Positions 1 through 7,710 of a DNA stretch of 24,294 nucleotides are shown here, one piece after another; the stretch's first letter is position 1, and every line of letters starts with the position of its first letter. The stretch spans positions 1 through 24,294 of IMG/VR virus record IMGVR_UViG_3300030380_003716. One strand, written 5' to 3'. This DNA comes from a virus. The notes under the pieces were generated by a model. That model ran no database searches. It saw only the letters and a program-made list of their open reading frames with translations, and was not told the DNA's origin. Made by a program: the position numbers and the translations under genes.

Positions 1-269
1 TAAGCTTTGTAGGAACTGCTAATGTATTAGTTACCACCAATGCGCTTACATCTAGCTTAGGTAGTGCTACACCAAAAGCTGCTTCGGACGTATCTGTCAC
101 GACTAACTTAGCAGGAACCTTGGCTAGTGGAACGGTTACAATCGTGGCTAAGGCCGTTATACTTCCAGGAACAAACCTATTAACATCAACTGTTAATGGT
201 CCTGGTGTTATTACTTGGAATGACATTGATACGAATGCAAGTCAAACATGGACAAACGTGGAAACATAA
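1..269 (+). CDS. C-terminal end of a virion/tail protein (partial)
   Basis: An open frame enters from the left edge (first complete codon at 3) and ends with TAA at 267-269, giving the last 88 residues. The sequence is rich in Thr, Ser, Val, Asn and Gly with alternating hydrophobics, as in beta-rich phage structural domains, and it ends in Trp-containing strands (ITWNDIDTNASQTWTNVET). The next gene starts 18 bases later behind a good ribosome binding site (GGAGG), so both are probably co-transcribed with the tail genes that follow. The N-terminus is outside the window, so no specific role can be given; receptor-binding or decoration protein is a guess from composition and position. Confidence 0.7.
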   Translation, partial: SFVGTANVLVTTNALTSSLGSATPKAASDVSVTTNLAGTLASGTVTIVAKAVILPGTNLLTSTVNGPGVITWNDIDTNASQTWTNVET

Positions 270-287
270 TATAAATTTGGAGGCAAT

Positions 288-995
288 ATGGCATCAACAT
301 TTTCTACATCACAAAAATTTGAATTAATCACCACAGGTGAAAAAGCTGGTTTATGGGGAACTACAACTAATACTAATCTACAATTGGTAGAAGAAGCTGT
401 TGGTGGTTTTTTATCTTTAGATGTGGCATCCTCCGATCAAGCTTTATCAATTAGTAATGGTGCTTCTTCTAATGGAAGAAATATGACTATTAAGTTTACA
501 GGCACTTTGGCAGCAAACAGAAGTGTTACAGTTCCTGATTCCATAGAAAAAATTTATTTAATAGAAGATGGTACATCAAGAAGCACAAGTGATTATACTT
601 TAACTTTTAAAACTGCCTCTGGTTCTGGAGTTGTTATGCCGGTGGGTTCTAAGATGTTAGTTTATTCAGATGGAACAAACATAGTTCAATTAGCTGTAGA
701 GAAAGGTTATCATTCTATTGCTAGAAATTATGTAGCAGTAAACAACGATCAGTTAATTATAGATACGAGTGCCGCGGCTAGACAAATAACATTACCAGCA
801 TCTCCTAGTGTAGGTAATGAAGTTACCTTTATAGATGCTAAAGGATCTTTTGGTTCTAATAATTTAACTGTTGCAAGAAATGGTTCTAATATAAATGGAT
901 CAGCTGCTAACTTAACTGTTTCAACAAACGGAGAAGCTTTTACCTTAGTCTTCTTAAACGCGACTCGTGGTTGGTCTTATAAAGATAAAGTTTAA
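288..995 (+). CDS. Tail-fibre-like structural protein
   Basis: A 235-residue protein with a GGAGG ribosome binding site just upstream of its ATG. The N-terminus (FELITTGEKAGLWGTTTN) looks like a conserved attachment segment of marine phage tail proteins. Residues about 146-231 form a separate beta-rich module (ITLPASPSVGNEVTFIDAKGS, then an NLTV and a GEAFTLVF strand, ending RGWSYKD). I recognise this module from many cyanophage and pelagiphage tail-fibre-like proteins, where copies recur. No catalytic residues, signal peptide or membrane segments are visible. It is followed 9 bases later by the large tail gene. Host-recognition or fibre attachment is inferred from the module and location; it could also be a head-tail or decoration protein. 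Confidence 0.6.
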   Translation: MASTFSTSQKFELITTGEKAGLWGTTTNTNLQLVEEAVGGFLSLDVASSDQALSISNGASSNGRNMTIKFTGTLAANRSVTVPDSIEKIYLIEDGTSRSTSDYTLTFKTASGSGVVMPVGSKMLVYSDGTNIVQLAVEKGYHSIARNYVAVNNDQLIIDTSAAARQITLPASPSVGNEVTFIDAKGSFGSNNLTVARNGSNINGSAANLTVSTNGEAFTLVFLNATRGWSYKDKV

Positions 996-1004
996 GGAGA
1001 GTAA

Positions 1005-3170
1005 ATGGCTCTCATTACCTTAGATTTTCTACCTGGTATAGACAAACAAGACACCACTAAAGGTGCTGAACGTCGTTTCATTGATTCCAATAATGTAAGA
1101 TTTAGATACGGATTGCCTGAAAAGGTGGGAGGTTGGTCTTCTCTTTTACCTGATAAAATAGTTGGTGTTGTTAGAGCACAGCACCCTTTTACAGATCTAG
1201 ATGGTAATAGATACGTGGCCCTTGGAACGGATAAGTTTTTATTATTATACTTTGAAGGTCAATTATTTGATATTACACCTATAAAAAGTTCTTTAACCTC
1301 TTCAACAATGGCCACAACAGATGAATCAACTTCTGTTACAATTACCACAAGTTCTGCTCATGGAGCAAAAGCAGGAGATATAGTGCAATTAGATAGTGTC
1401 ACTTTACCTAGTGGTACAGGTCTTAGCGCTTCTAATTTTGAAGATGTTAAGTTTCAAGTAATCACAGCACCTAGTACAACAACTTTTACAATTACATCAA
1501 CTGCTGCTGCTACAGCTACAGTTTCTACAGGTGGTTCTATAACTTGTAAGTTTTATGAACCTGTTGGTCCAAGAGAACAAACCTATGGTTATGGATGGGG
1601 TGTTGGTAACTGGGGCGGCACAATTGATTCTGCTGCAGCAACAACTGTAAATGAAGCTTTAGATGCATCAGAAACAACAATCACATTAACAAGTGCTGCA
1701 TCTTTTCCTACCGCAGGTACAATTTTAGTAGATTCAGAACTTATTACATATACAGGTAAATCCACAAATGATTTAACAGGCTGTACAAGAGGAGCTCTTG
1801 GAAGCACAGCAGCAACACATAGTAATGGTGCTACCGCTACTAACGCATCAGATTTTGGTGGATGGGGTGTAGCTGTCAAAGCTGATCAAGTGCAATTAGA
1901 ACCAGGTCTATGGTCCTTAGATAACTTTGGTCAAGTATTAGTTGCAACAGTTGCAAATGGTAAAACTTTTACATGGAACGCCGGAGCTACAACACCTACA
2001 GCAAACAGAGCATCAACAAGCACTTCTAGCTTTTCTACTTCTAATAATCCAACAGCTTCTAGAGCTACTTTAATATCACCTACCACAAGACACTTAATTC
2101 ACTTTGGAACCGAAACAACAATAGGTACAACTAGTACACAGGATGATATGTTCATTAGATTTGGTGATCAAGAAGATATAAATACTTTTATACCTTCAGC
2201 AATCAATGCAGCAGGTACACAAAGATTACAAGACGGAACTAAAATAGTTGGCGCCATCAAAGCTAAAGAAACAATCTTAATATGGACCGACACAGCTTTA
2301 TATACTATGAAGTTTATTGGTGCGCCTTTTACTTTTGGTTTTGAACAAGTAGGTACAAACTGTGGTTTAATAGGTAAGAATGCGGCTGTTGAAATAGATG
2401 GTGTTGCTTACTGGATGAGTAATAATGGTTTCTTTTTATTTGATGGTACGGTTAAATCACTACCTTGTTCTGTTGAAGACTTTGTATACGACGATATTGA
2501 TTTAACAAAAGGACAACAAATTACAGCAGGTGTTAATAATTTATTTACAGAGATTATTTGGTGGTATCCTACATCTGGTCAAAGTTTCAATAACAGATTA
2601 GTTGCTTATAATTATCTAGAATCTATGGGTTCACAAGTTCCAGGTGGTATTTGGTATACAAGCACAGAAGGCCGTACATCTTGGATGGACGCTAAGATAT
2701 ATCCTAAACCTTATGCAACTTCTTATACTTCTACTGACACCGGAACTTTTCCAACAATACAAGGAGTTACAGGACTAGGAGCTACAATTTATTTTGAACA
2801 TGAAGTGGGTAATAATCAAATCAATACTGACGGATCGAGCACCGCGATTAGTTCTTTTGTACAATCTTATGACTTTGATTTAGAAGGACAAGGTTCAGAA
2901 GGTGATAGATTTTTATCTGTTCGTAGATTTGTACCAGATTTTAAAGTTCTAGAAGGCACAGCTAAAGTAACGTTGGCCGTGAAACGTTTTCCATCACAAG
3001 AAGATTCTTCTACTGGTCTAAGTCCTTTCTCTATTACTTCATCAACAACTAAAAAAGATACAAGAGCTCGTGGTAGATATGTTAATATCAAAATAGAAAA
3101 TGACGACATTGATCAAAGTTGGAGATTCGGTACTTTCAGTTTGGATGTACAAGCGGATGGAGGTAGATAA
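1005..3170 (+). CDS. Large tail protein, nozzle/tail-tubular B-like, with two inserted modules
   Basis: A 721-residue protein preceded by AAGGAG. The N-terminus (GIDKQDTTKGAERRFIDSNN, then VRFRYGLPEKVGGW) and the repeated Trp/Gly-rich strands after residue 300 (LLIHFG-like, ETILIWTDTALYTMKF, GVAYWMSNNGFFLFDG) resemble the beta-propeller-like nozzle proteins of podoviruses (T7 gp12, P22 gp10 type), which close the tail. The family assignment is recalled, not computed. Two extra beta modules interrupt the N-terminal half: residues about 97-182 (VTITTSSAHGAKAGDIV ... STTTFTIT ... TGGS) and about 215-282 (ITLTSAASFPTAGTILVDS, then ELITYTG ... CTRGALG). Both look like known mobile small phage modules. 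The stop overlaps the next start (TAATG), so translation is probably coupled. Confidence 0.6.
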   Translation: MALITLDFLPGIDKQDTTKGAERRFIDSNNVRFRYGLPEKVGGWSSLLPDKIVGVVRAQHPFTDLDGNRYVALGTDKFLLLYFEGQLFDITPIKSSLTSSTMATTDESTSVTITTSSAHGAKAGDIVQLDSVTLPSGTGLSASNFEDVKFQVITAPSTTTFTITSTAAATATVSTGGSITCKFYEPVGPREQTYGYGWGVGNWGGTIDSAAATTVNEALDASETTITLTSAASFPTAGTILVDSELITYTGKSTNDLTGCTRGALGSTAATHSNGATATNASDFGGWGVAVKADQVQLEPGLWSLDNFGQVLVATVANGKTFTWNAGATTPTANRASTSTSSFSTSNNPTASRATLISPTTRHLIHFGTETTIGTTSTQDDMFIRFGDQEDINTFIPSAINAAGTQRLQDGTKIVGAIKAKETILIWTDTALYTMKFIGAPFTFGFEQVGTNCGLIGKNAAVEIDGVAYWMSNNGFFLFDGTVKSLPCSVEDFVYDDIDLTKGQQITAGVNNLFTEIIWWYPTSGQSFNNRLVAYNYLESMGSQVPGGIWYTSTEGRTSWMDAKIYPKPYATSYTSTDTGTFPTIQGVTGLGATIYFEHEVGNNQINTDGSSTAISSFVQSYDFDLEGQGSEGDRFLSVRRFVPDFKVLEGTAKVTLAVKRFPSQEDSSTGLSPFSITSSTTKKDTRARGRYVNIKIENDDIDQSWRFGTFSLDVQADGGR

Positions 3171-3337
3171 TGGCAAAAATAAATGTAAAAATACCAGAAC
3201 CAAAACAAGAATATGACACTTCTAATCAAAAACAAATAAATAGATCTATAACAACTATTATAGAACAATTAAATTCTACATTTTTAGATGAATTAAAACA
3301 GGAGCAAGAAAGATTTTCTTGGTTTATTAGTGGCTAA
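3170..3337 (+). CDS. Small 55-aa protein between tail genes
   Basis: ATG at 3170 shares its A with the preceding TAA stop; TAA at 3335-3337. The product has 55 residues: an N-terminal polar segment (MAKINVKIPEPKQEYDT) and then an amphipathic helix rich in Gln, Glu and Ile (residues about 18-51, NRSITTIIEQLNSTFLDELK) ending in Trp-Phe. It overlaps the next gene by 8 bases. The tight overlaps on both sides and neighbour-like codon use support a real gene. Function not recognised; a small helical virion connector or chaperone is possible. Confidence 0.6.
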   Translation: MAKINVKIPEPKQEYDTSNQKQINRSITTIIEQLNSTFLDELKQEQERFSWFISG

Positions 3338-3659
3338 TATATATAAAAACGCAAAGATAGATTTAACAACCACAGATAATACGGTTGTCTATACAACTCC
3401 TAGTGGATCAAGAGCTATTATAAAATCTATTTTAGTTTCTGAAGATAGTAACAATGCAGATACTGTCACTTTAACTATTACAGATGCTTCTGATGCAGTG
3501 TTTAGTTTATTCAAAGACAAGGCTATATCTGCCAAAGCAACAAACGAATTATTAACACAACCTTTAGTTCTTCTTGAAAGTGAAGTATTAAAGGCACAAG
3601 CTGCAACTGCTAATAGATTACATGTAGTTGTTTCAATATTAGAAATAAGTAGAGAGTAA
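3330..3659 (+). CDS. Small beta-rich virion protein
   Basis: 109 residues from a GTG at 3330 that overlaps the end of the upstream small gene by 8 bases, typical of translational coupling. The pattern (VVYTTPSGSRAIIKSILVSED ... DTVTLTITDASD ... FSLFKDKAI ... ANRLHVVVSILEISRE) predicts an all-beta sandwich like those of phage neck, decoration or tail-associated proteins. No catalytic motif, membrane span or signal is seen. A near-consensus AAGGAGG follows for the next gene. Structural role inferred from position among tail genes and from fold-like pattern only. Confidence 0.65.
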   Translation: MANIYKNAKIDLTTTDNTVVYTTPSGSRAIIKSILVSEDSNNADTVTLTITDASDAVFSLFKDKAISAKATNELLTQPLVLLESEVLKAQAATANRLHVVVSILEISRE

Positions 3660-3669
3660 GGAGGTAAAA

Positions 3670-3918
3670 ATGGTATCTTTTGTAGAAAAAGGCAAGGTTG
3701 ACACAATAGTCAATGGCCAGGTTATTAAAGACGTTGAGATTGAAACTGAAATTACAGTGAAAAACCTTAAAACAAACGTTGAATATAAGTCTGATAAAGA
3801 AGCCGAAGATGATGTTAACAACCCAGATACTGACACCAAGCAAGAGGACATATCTAGAAGTGTCAATATAAAAGTGGCTAAACTGCCAGATGTTGTATCT
3901 AAATCTGAGGATGAATAG
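3670..3918 (+). CDS. Small acidic hypothetical protein
   Basis: 82 residues behind a strong AAGGAGG site. The N-terminal half alternates hydrophobic and charged residues (beta strands: VDTIVNGQVIKDVEIETEIT). The C-terminal half is highly acidic and polar (KSDKEAEDDVNNPDTDTKQED) and probably disordered. It ends with TAG, and the same frame stays open for 27 more codons to a second TAG, see the separate entry. Not recognised; it sits between tail genes and internal virion protein genes. Confidence 0.6.
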   Translation: MVSFVEKGKVDTIVNGQVIKDVEIETEITVKNLKTNVEYKSDKEAEDDVNNPDTDTKQEDISRSVNIKVAKLPDVVSKSEDE

Positions 3919-4002
3919 TTGATTTTTGAGGCAAAAAAAAGTAATGTATTTATGATAGATACTGGTAAATTATACGATATTACCGTAGCTTTCGGACTTT
4001 AG
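3919..4002 (+). CDS. Possible 27-aa mini-protein or readthrough extension
   Basis: Directly after the TAG at 3916-3918, in the same frame, a TTG at 3919 opens 27 codons ending at TAG 4000-4002. A GAGGA at 3907-3911 lies 7 bases upstream of the TTG, a good initiation spacing. The predicted peptide (FEAKKSNVFMIDTGKLYDIT ...) has neighbour-like codon use. Alternatively it is a C-terminal extension of the upstream protein through amber readthrough, or a decayed piece of one longer gene. Low confidence because it is so short. Confidence 0.3.
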   Translation: MIFEAKKSNVFMIDTGKLYDITVAFGL

Positions 4003-4011
4003 AAAAGATTT

Positions 4012-4239
4012 ATGACAACCGCAGAACTAAACCCTGAAGATTACAATAGTGGAGACATCCCTTGGCACATTGATACTGTTTGTTTAGGCAGTGTTAAAGA
4101 TATTATGAAAGAGACTAAAGAATACTTTACTAATCTATTAGGTTATAATAAACCTGTAAAATGGCTTCGTGTAACAGATGAAGGAGTTATCACAAGAGTT
4201 GTAACTAGATATACAAAGGAACATTATGGGATCAATTAA
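4012..4239 (+). CDS. Small hypothetical protein
   Basis: 75 residues from ATG 4012 to TAA, overlapping the next start by 14 bases. The upstream site is weak (AGAAAAG). The sequence begins with an acidic stretch (MTTAELNPEDYNSGDIPWH) and contains a helix (SVKDIMKETKEYFTNLLGY) followed by strands (VKWLRVTDEGVITRVVTRY). It lies in the same frame as the two preceding short frames, separated only by TAG codons. No recognised domain. The overlap with the downstream virion gene suggests coupled expression late in infection. Confidence 0.55.
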   Translation: MTTAELNPEDYNSGDIPWHIDTVCLGSVKDIMKETKEYFTNLLGYNKPVKWLRVTDEGVITRVVTRYTKEHYGIN

Positions 4240-5779
4240 AAAAGCATTAAAACCTGTCACAAGAGTTGTTGATAATATTATTCCTAATGAAATCAAACCT
4301 GCCTTACCTTATCTCGCTGCAACGTTTGGTGCGCCTTATTTAAGTCCTCTTCTTGGAGGATTAGGTGGAGCAGGATTAGGTGGACTAGCTATAAGAAAAG
4401 GTTTAGCCGGTGCTCTTACCAATGTAGGAACACAAGCTTTGTTAGGTCAAAAAATAAATCCTGTATCAGCAGCAGTATCGGGTTTAACTCTCGGTGGTGG
4501 ACAGTTTCTAAGAGGTGATCCTAGTTTTATAGGTGCTAAAACAGGGCTACCTGCGGTCGCAGAAAAAGTTGGAACTTTTTTATCACCAGATAAAGTAAGT
4601 GGAATGTCAACTCTTGGTCAAATAGGAACAGCAGCCACTACTCCTCTCACAGCAGGAACTATGCAAGCAGCTTTTGAAGAAGCAGAAAAAGCTAATAGAG
4701 AATATGATGATTATGTAAGACAACAAGAAGAAGCAGGAGCAGCGGATATTCAATCAAGAAGAGATTACATTACAAGATACATGGGAATGGCAGGATTTGA
4801 TCAAGATCAAATTGATGACGCACTATCTCGTTATGGATACAAGACCGGGGGCCGTGTTGGTTTTTCCAATGGTGGTAGTGGAACATTAGGTGATTCAATG
4901 CAATCCATGAAAATTCTTTTGATGAAAAATGAAATTATAGCGGCCGGTGGCGGTGGTTTTGGTGGAAAAGATTTAGATGATAAAACAGACGATGAAATTA
5001 TAGAAATATACGAAGGTTTATTTAGTCAGGGTAAAGCATATGGTGGACGTATTGGATATCGAATAGGTGGTGGTCCTGTTAAATCATTTATCGCCAAGTT
5101 ATTAGGCGCTGAGCCTAGCGAAGAAATTTTAAACAAAATGTTTGAAGAACGTAAAAATGAAATATTTAATGAGATGTTTGATTCTGAAGCGGGAACCGGT
5201 GCTTATTCAATGCAACAAATGCAAGACGCTAATGATAAGGCTACAAAACAAGCCATGAAAGAATTAGAAGAGTTTAAAGAGCGTATTGGTATGGAATTAG
5301 ATAATCCACCAGAAGGAACTGTTGGTTCTGATGTTATAGAGCAGATTATGGGACCTAGAAAAGAGGGTCGTGTTAAAGAAGCATATGGTGGACGTATTGG
5401 TTTCTCTAGTGGAAAAATGGTTAAAAAACAAAACACAGGTAGAGTTAGTCAACTGTTTCAGCAAATAGCAGATGGTGAAAATGTGTCTGAATCTATGGCC
5501 GAATTACTTAATGTATATGGAATAGATTTATATAGCACCAAAGCTGATGGCGGTATCATGAATTTAAAAACAGGTGGTATGCCAGCTGAAATGGATTTAA
5601 GACCAGGGGGTTTTGTACCGATTGGTGCAAAAGAAAAAGCTGATGATGTCCCTGCAAGGTTATCAAAAAATGAATTCGTTATGACCGCTGATGCAGTAAG
5701 AGCTGCAGGCGGAGGAAGTGTTAACAAAGGGGCAAAAAGAATGTATGATTTAATGCATAAATTAGAGGCTAGAGTATAA
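4226..5779 (+). CDS. Putative internal virion/tail protein with GGR[V/I]G repeats
   Basis: 517 residues. The N-terminal 25-65 is hydrophobic and Gly-rich (PYLAATFGAPYLSPLLGG ...), able to interact with membranes. Three GGR[V/I]G[F/Y] motifs at residues 208-212, 273-277 and 388-392 separate helical, charged segments. The C-terminus (residues about 460-517: GGFVPIGAKEKADDVPARLS, then KNEFVMTADAVRAAGGG) matches a motif I recall from phage tail and tape-measure-like proteins (DxVPAxLxxxEFV). It starts a run of four genes overlapping or abutting each other, expected to be internal or ejected virion proteins. DNA encoding the second and third motifs contains an exact 22-base direct repeat (5034-5055 and 5379-5400), in frame. 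Function inferred from context, not from an enzyme motif. Confidence 0.55.
   Translation: MGSIKKALKPVTRVVDNIIPNEIKPALPYLAATFGAPYLSPLLGGLGGAGLGGLAIRKGLAGALTNVGTQALLGQKINPVSAAVSGLTLGGGQFLRGDPSFIGAKTGLPAVAEKVGTFLSPDKVSGMSTLGQIGTAATTPLTAGTMQAAFEEAEKANREYDDYVRQQEEAGAADIQSRRDYITRYMGMAGFDQDQIDDALSRYGYKTGGRVGFSNGGSGTLGDSMQSMKILLMKNEIIAAGGGGFGGKDLDDKTDDEIIEIYEGLFSQGKAYGGRIGYRIGGGPVKSFIAKLLGAEPSEEILNKMFEERKNEIFNEMFDSEAGTGAYSMQQMQDANDKATKQAMKELEEFKERIGMELDNPPEGTVGSDVIEQIMGPRKEGRVKEAYGGRIGFSSGKMVKKQNTGRVSQLFQQIADGENVSESMAELLNVYGIDLYSTKADGGIMNLKTGGMPAEMDLRPGGFVPIGAKEKADDVPARLSKNEFVMTADAVRAAGGGSVNKGAKRMYDLMHKLEARV
5034..5055 (+). repeat. 22-base direct repeat, copy 1
   Basis: Identical to 5379-5400, 345 bases (115 codons) downstream in the same reading frame. 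It encodes the AYGGRIG motif of the 517-aa virion protein. Identity at third codon positions exceeds what motif conservation alone requires. Confidence 0.85.
5379..5400 (+). repeat. 22-base direct repeat, copy 2
   Basis: Exact copy of 5034-5055 in the same frame. Recombination between the copies would remove 115 codons without a frameshift. Confidence 0.85.
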
Positions 5780-6618
5780 TGGCAACCACAGAAACAAGAA
5801 CACTACCCGCACCGTTTATAGAAGCGGCGGGAACTACATTAACTGAAAAGTTAATACCCGTACTAGGAAAACCTGTTGACACGTCAGCCTTTGCTCCTCA
5901 AGTAGCTGCACAAGATCCTCTACAAACACAAGCTTATCAACAAGCTTCAGGACTAGGTTCTTTTGAACCTTTCTTAACTCAAGCCGGTGCCGATGCCACA
6001 GCAGCCCAACAACTTACAGGGCCTCAAGCTTATCAAGAATTTATGTCTCCCTATCAACAAGAAGTCATTGATACATCACTTGCAGCGTTACAAAGAGAAC
6101 GAGATATTGCAAGGCAACAAATAGGAGCAGGTGCAGCTCAATTAGGTGCATTTGGTGGTGGTCGTCAAGGACTACAAGAAGGTGCATTTGATGCCGAAAC
6201 AGCTTTGGGTAAAGCACAATTAGAATCACAACTAAGAGCACAAGGGTTTCAACAAGCACAGCAAGCAGCACAGCAAGCTTTTGCTAATCAACAAGCGCTA
6301 TCAACACAACAGCAAGGATTAGCTACATTAGCTCCACAGCTGGCTCAACAACAAATTACAGGATTACAACAATTAGGCACAGGTCAACAAGCTCAATCAC
6401 AAGCTATTCTTGATGCTCAAGCAAATGCTGCGAGAGAAGCAGCCTTCGAAGAGCAACAAAGATTAGGTTTTGTTGGACAACAATTAACAGGATTGATTGG
6501 TGGATATCCCGCACAAGCAACCTTTCAAACAAGTATGCAACAACCACCTAGCCCATTACAAAGTATTCTGGGTATCGGTGGAGGTATTGCTAGTATCTTA
6601 GGAGCATTGAATACATAA
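5779..6618 (+). CDS. Gln/Ala-rich internal virion (ejection-like) protein
   Basis: 279 residues, starting on the last base of the preceding stop (TAATG). Composition is dominated by Gln and Ala, especially residues about 150-220 (AQGFQQAQQAAQQAFANQQ), predicting long helices. A conserved-looking core FMSPYQQEVIDTSLAALQRE followed by GAAQLGAFGGGRQG resembles small podovirus internal or ejection proteins (T7 gp14 / P22 gp7-like in character, recalled only loosely). The C-terminus is a hydrophobic Gly/Ile stretch (LQSILGIGGGIASILGALNT) that could insert in membrane. Placement between two candidate internal virion proteins supports a role in DNA delivery; no enzymatic motif is present. Confidence 0.55.
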   Translation: MATTETRTLPAPFIEAAGTTLTEKLIPVLGKPVDTSAFAPQVAAQDPLQTQAYQQASGLGSFEPFLTQAGADATAAQQLTGPQAYQEFMSPYQQEVIDTSLAALQRERDIARQQIGAGAAQLGAFGGGRQGLQEGAFDAETALGKAQLESQLRAQGFQQAQQAAQQAFANQQALSTQQQGLATLAPQLAQQQITGLQQLGTGQQAQSQAILDAQANAAREAAFEEQQRLGFVGQQLTGLIGGYPAQATFQTSMQQPPSPLQSILGIGGGIASILGALNT

Positions 6619-7709
6619 TGAGTAGAACTTTAAGAAGACCTATGTTTAGAGGTGGCGGCAAAATCGAGAGCCGCGGAACGGGGATTACATCTGGACTAGA
6701 CGATAGACCAGGATATCAAGATGGACCAGGTCCTAATATTATGGATCAAGTCAGATCAGAAGCAGAAGATTTGATTGAACTTAATAAACAAATGGGAATT
6801 CTTTCAGAACCAGAAAAACCTGCCACGACTTTTGGTTTAACGAGACCAGAGCTTCTTAATCTAGCAGCTAGATCTTTTGAATTTGCTGGCAAAGGTGGTG
6901 ATGAAACTTTTGGACAAAAATTAACTGGATCTGCTTCAGATGCTCTTGGTGATATAGCAACGAGCATGCAAGCTAGAAAAGAAAAATTTAAAGAAGAACA
7001 AAAAAGTCAAGATTTAATTAAATCAGGCTTAATAGAAAAAGTTTATGAAGCAACACAAGATAAACTTTTAGAACAAGAAAAAGGTAAGTATGGATCAGAC
7101 AGTGTTTTTACAAATAAGTTGGTAGCATTAGAATTAGACTATAACAGAGACATGAAAAACGCTACGACAGACGCTCAAAAAGCAGAAATAACTAAAAAAT
7201 ATGAACAAGATAGAAAAAATATTATTACAGATGCAGATACTTTAAACATAGATTCTCTTATAGCTGAAAATTTATTAAAAGATGATAAAATTAGAACAGT
7301 ATTGAGTAATGAGATAAGGGATCAATTAGAAAAATCGGAATATGTAGAAGGAACACAAGAATATTTAGATGAGTATGTAAGACTACTAACAGAAGCTTCT
7401 TTAAATTTGGTTAAAGATCTTGGTTATCAAAAAGGTGGTAGGGTTGGTATGTTTAAGGGTGGAATGACTACGACCACGAATACCAATGATCAGATGACTT
7501 TAAAACAACCAGAACAAACACCCACAGGTTTAAGCTATGATTTGGTAAGAGCGAGAATACCGGAGTCAGTTGGTGATGATATTGTTCGCCTTATTGTCAT
7601 GAGTCCCGTGGCTTTAGAGGACTTTGCAGATATTCAAACACAAGTAGACGTAGATAATTTTAATCAAAAATACAACGTAAATTTAACACTACCACAATCA
7701 GGGGTTTAA
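6618..7709 (+). CDS. Helical virion protein with GGRVG motif
   Basis: 363 residues, overlapping the previous stop by one base (TAATG). The N-terminus has a Gly/Arg-rich patch (RRPMFRGGGKIESRGTG). Residues about 110-265 are highly charged and predicted coiled coil (ARKEKFKEEQKSQDLI ... EKSEYVEGTQEYLDEYVRLL). A GGRVGM motif lies at residues 273-278 (DNA 7434-7451), matching the motif of the 517-aa protein two genes upstream, and is followed by a Thr/Gln-rich linker. The C-terminal domain, about residues 303-360 (YDLVRARIPESVGDDIVRLI ... YNVNLTLP), looks folded. No known domain is recognised; the shared motif and operon position suggest a complex with the neighbouring virion proteins. Confidence 0.55.
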   Translation: MSRTLRRPMFRGGGKIESRGTGITSGLDDRPGYQDGPGPNIMDQVRSEAEDLIELNKQMGILSEPEKPATTFGLTRPELLNLAARSFEFAGKGGDETFGQKLTGSASDALGDIATSMQARKEKFKEEQKSQDLIKSGLIEKVYEATQDKLLEQEKGKYGSDSVFTNKLVALELDYNRDMKNATTDAQKAEITKKYEQDRKNIITDADTLNIDSLIAENLLKDDKIRTVLSNEIRDQLEKSEYVEGTQEYLDEYVRLLTEASLNLVKDLGYQKGGRVGMFKGGMTTTTNTNDQMTLKQPEQTPTGLSYDLVRARIPESVGDDIVRLIVMSPVALEDFADIQTQVDVDNFNQKYNVNLTLPQSGV

Positions 7710-7710
7710 A

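Noticed and set aside
3670-4239. Genome-wide reassignment of TAG as a sense codon
   Set aside because: TAG terminates the helicase gene (complement of 12619-12621) and the primase gene (17458-17460) exactly at plausible ends, and no suppressor tRNA is visible.
6065-6271. Minus-strand frame predicting a very hydrophobic, holin-like peptide
   Set aside because: Its Leu/Val runs are the complement of CAA/GCA-rich codons in the Gln/Ala-rich virion gene, so hydrophobicity is a codon artefact.
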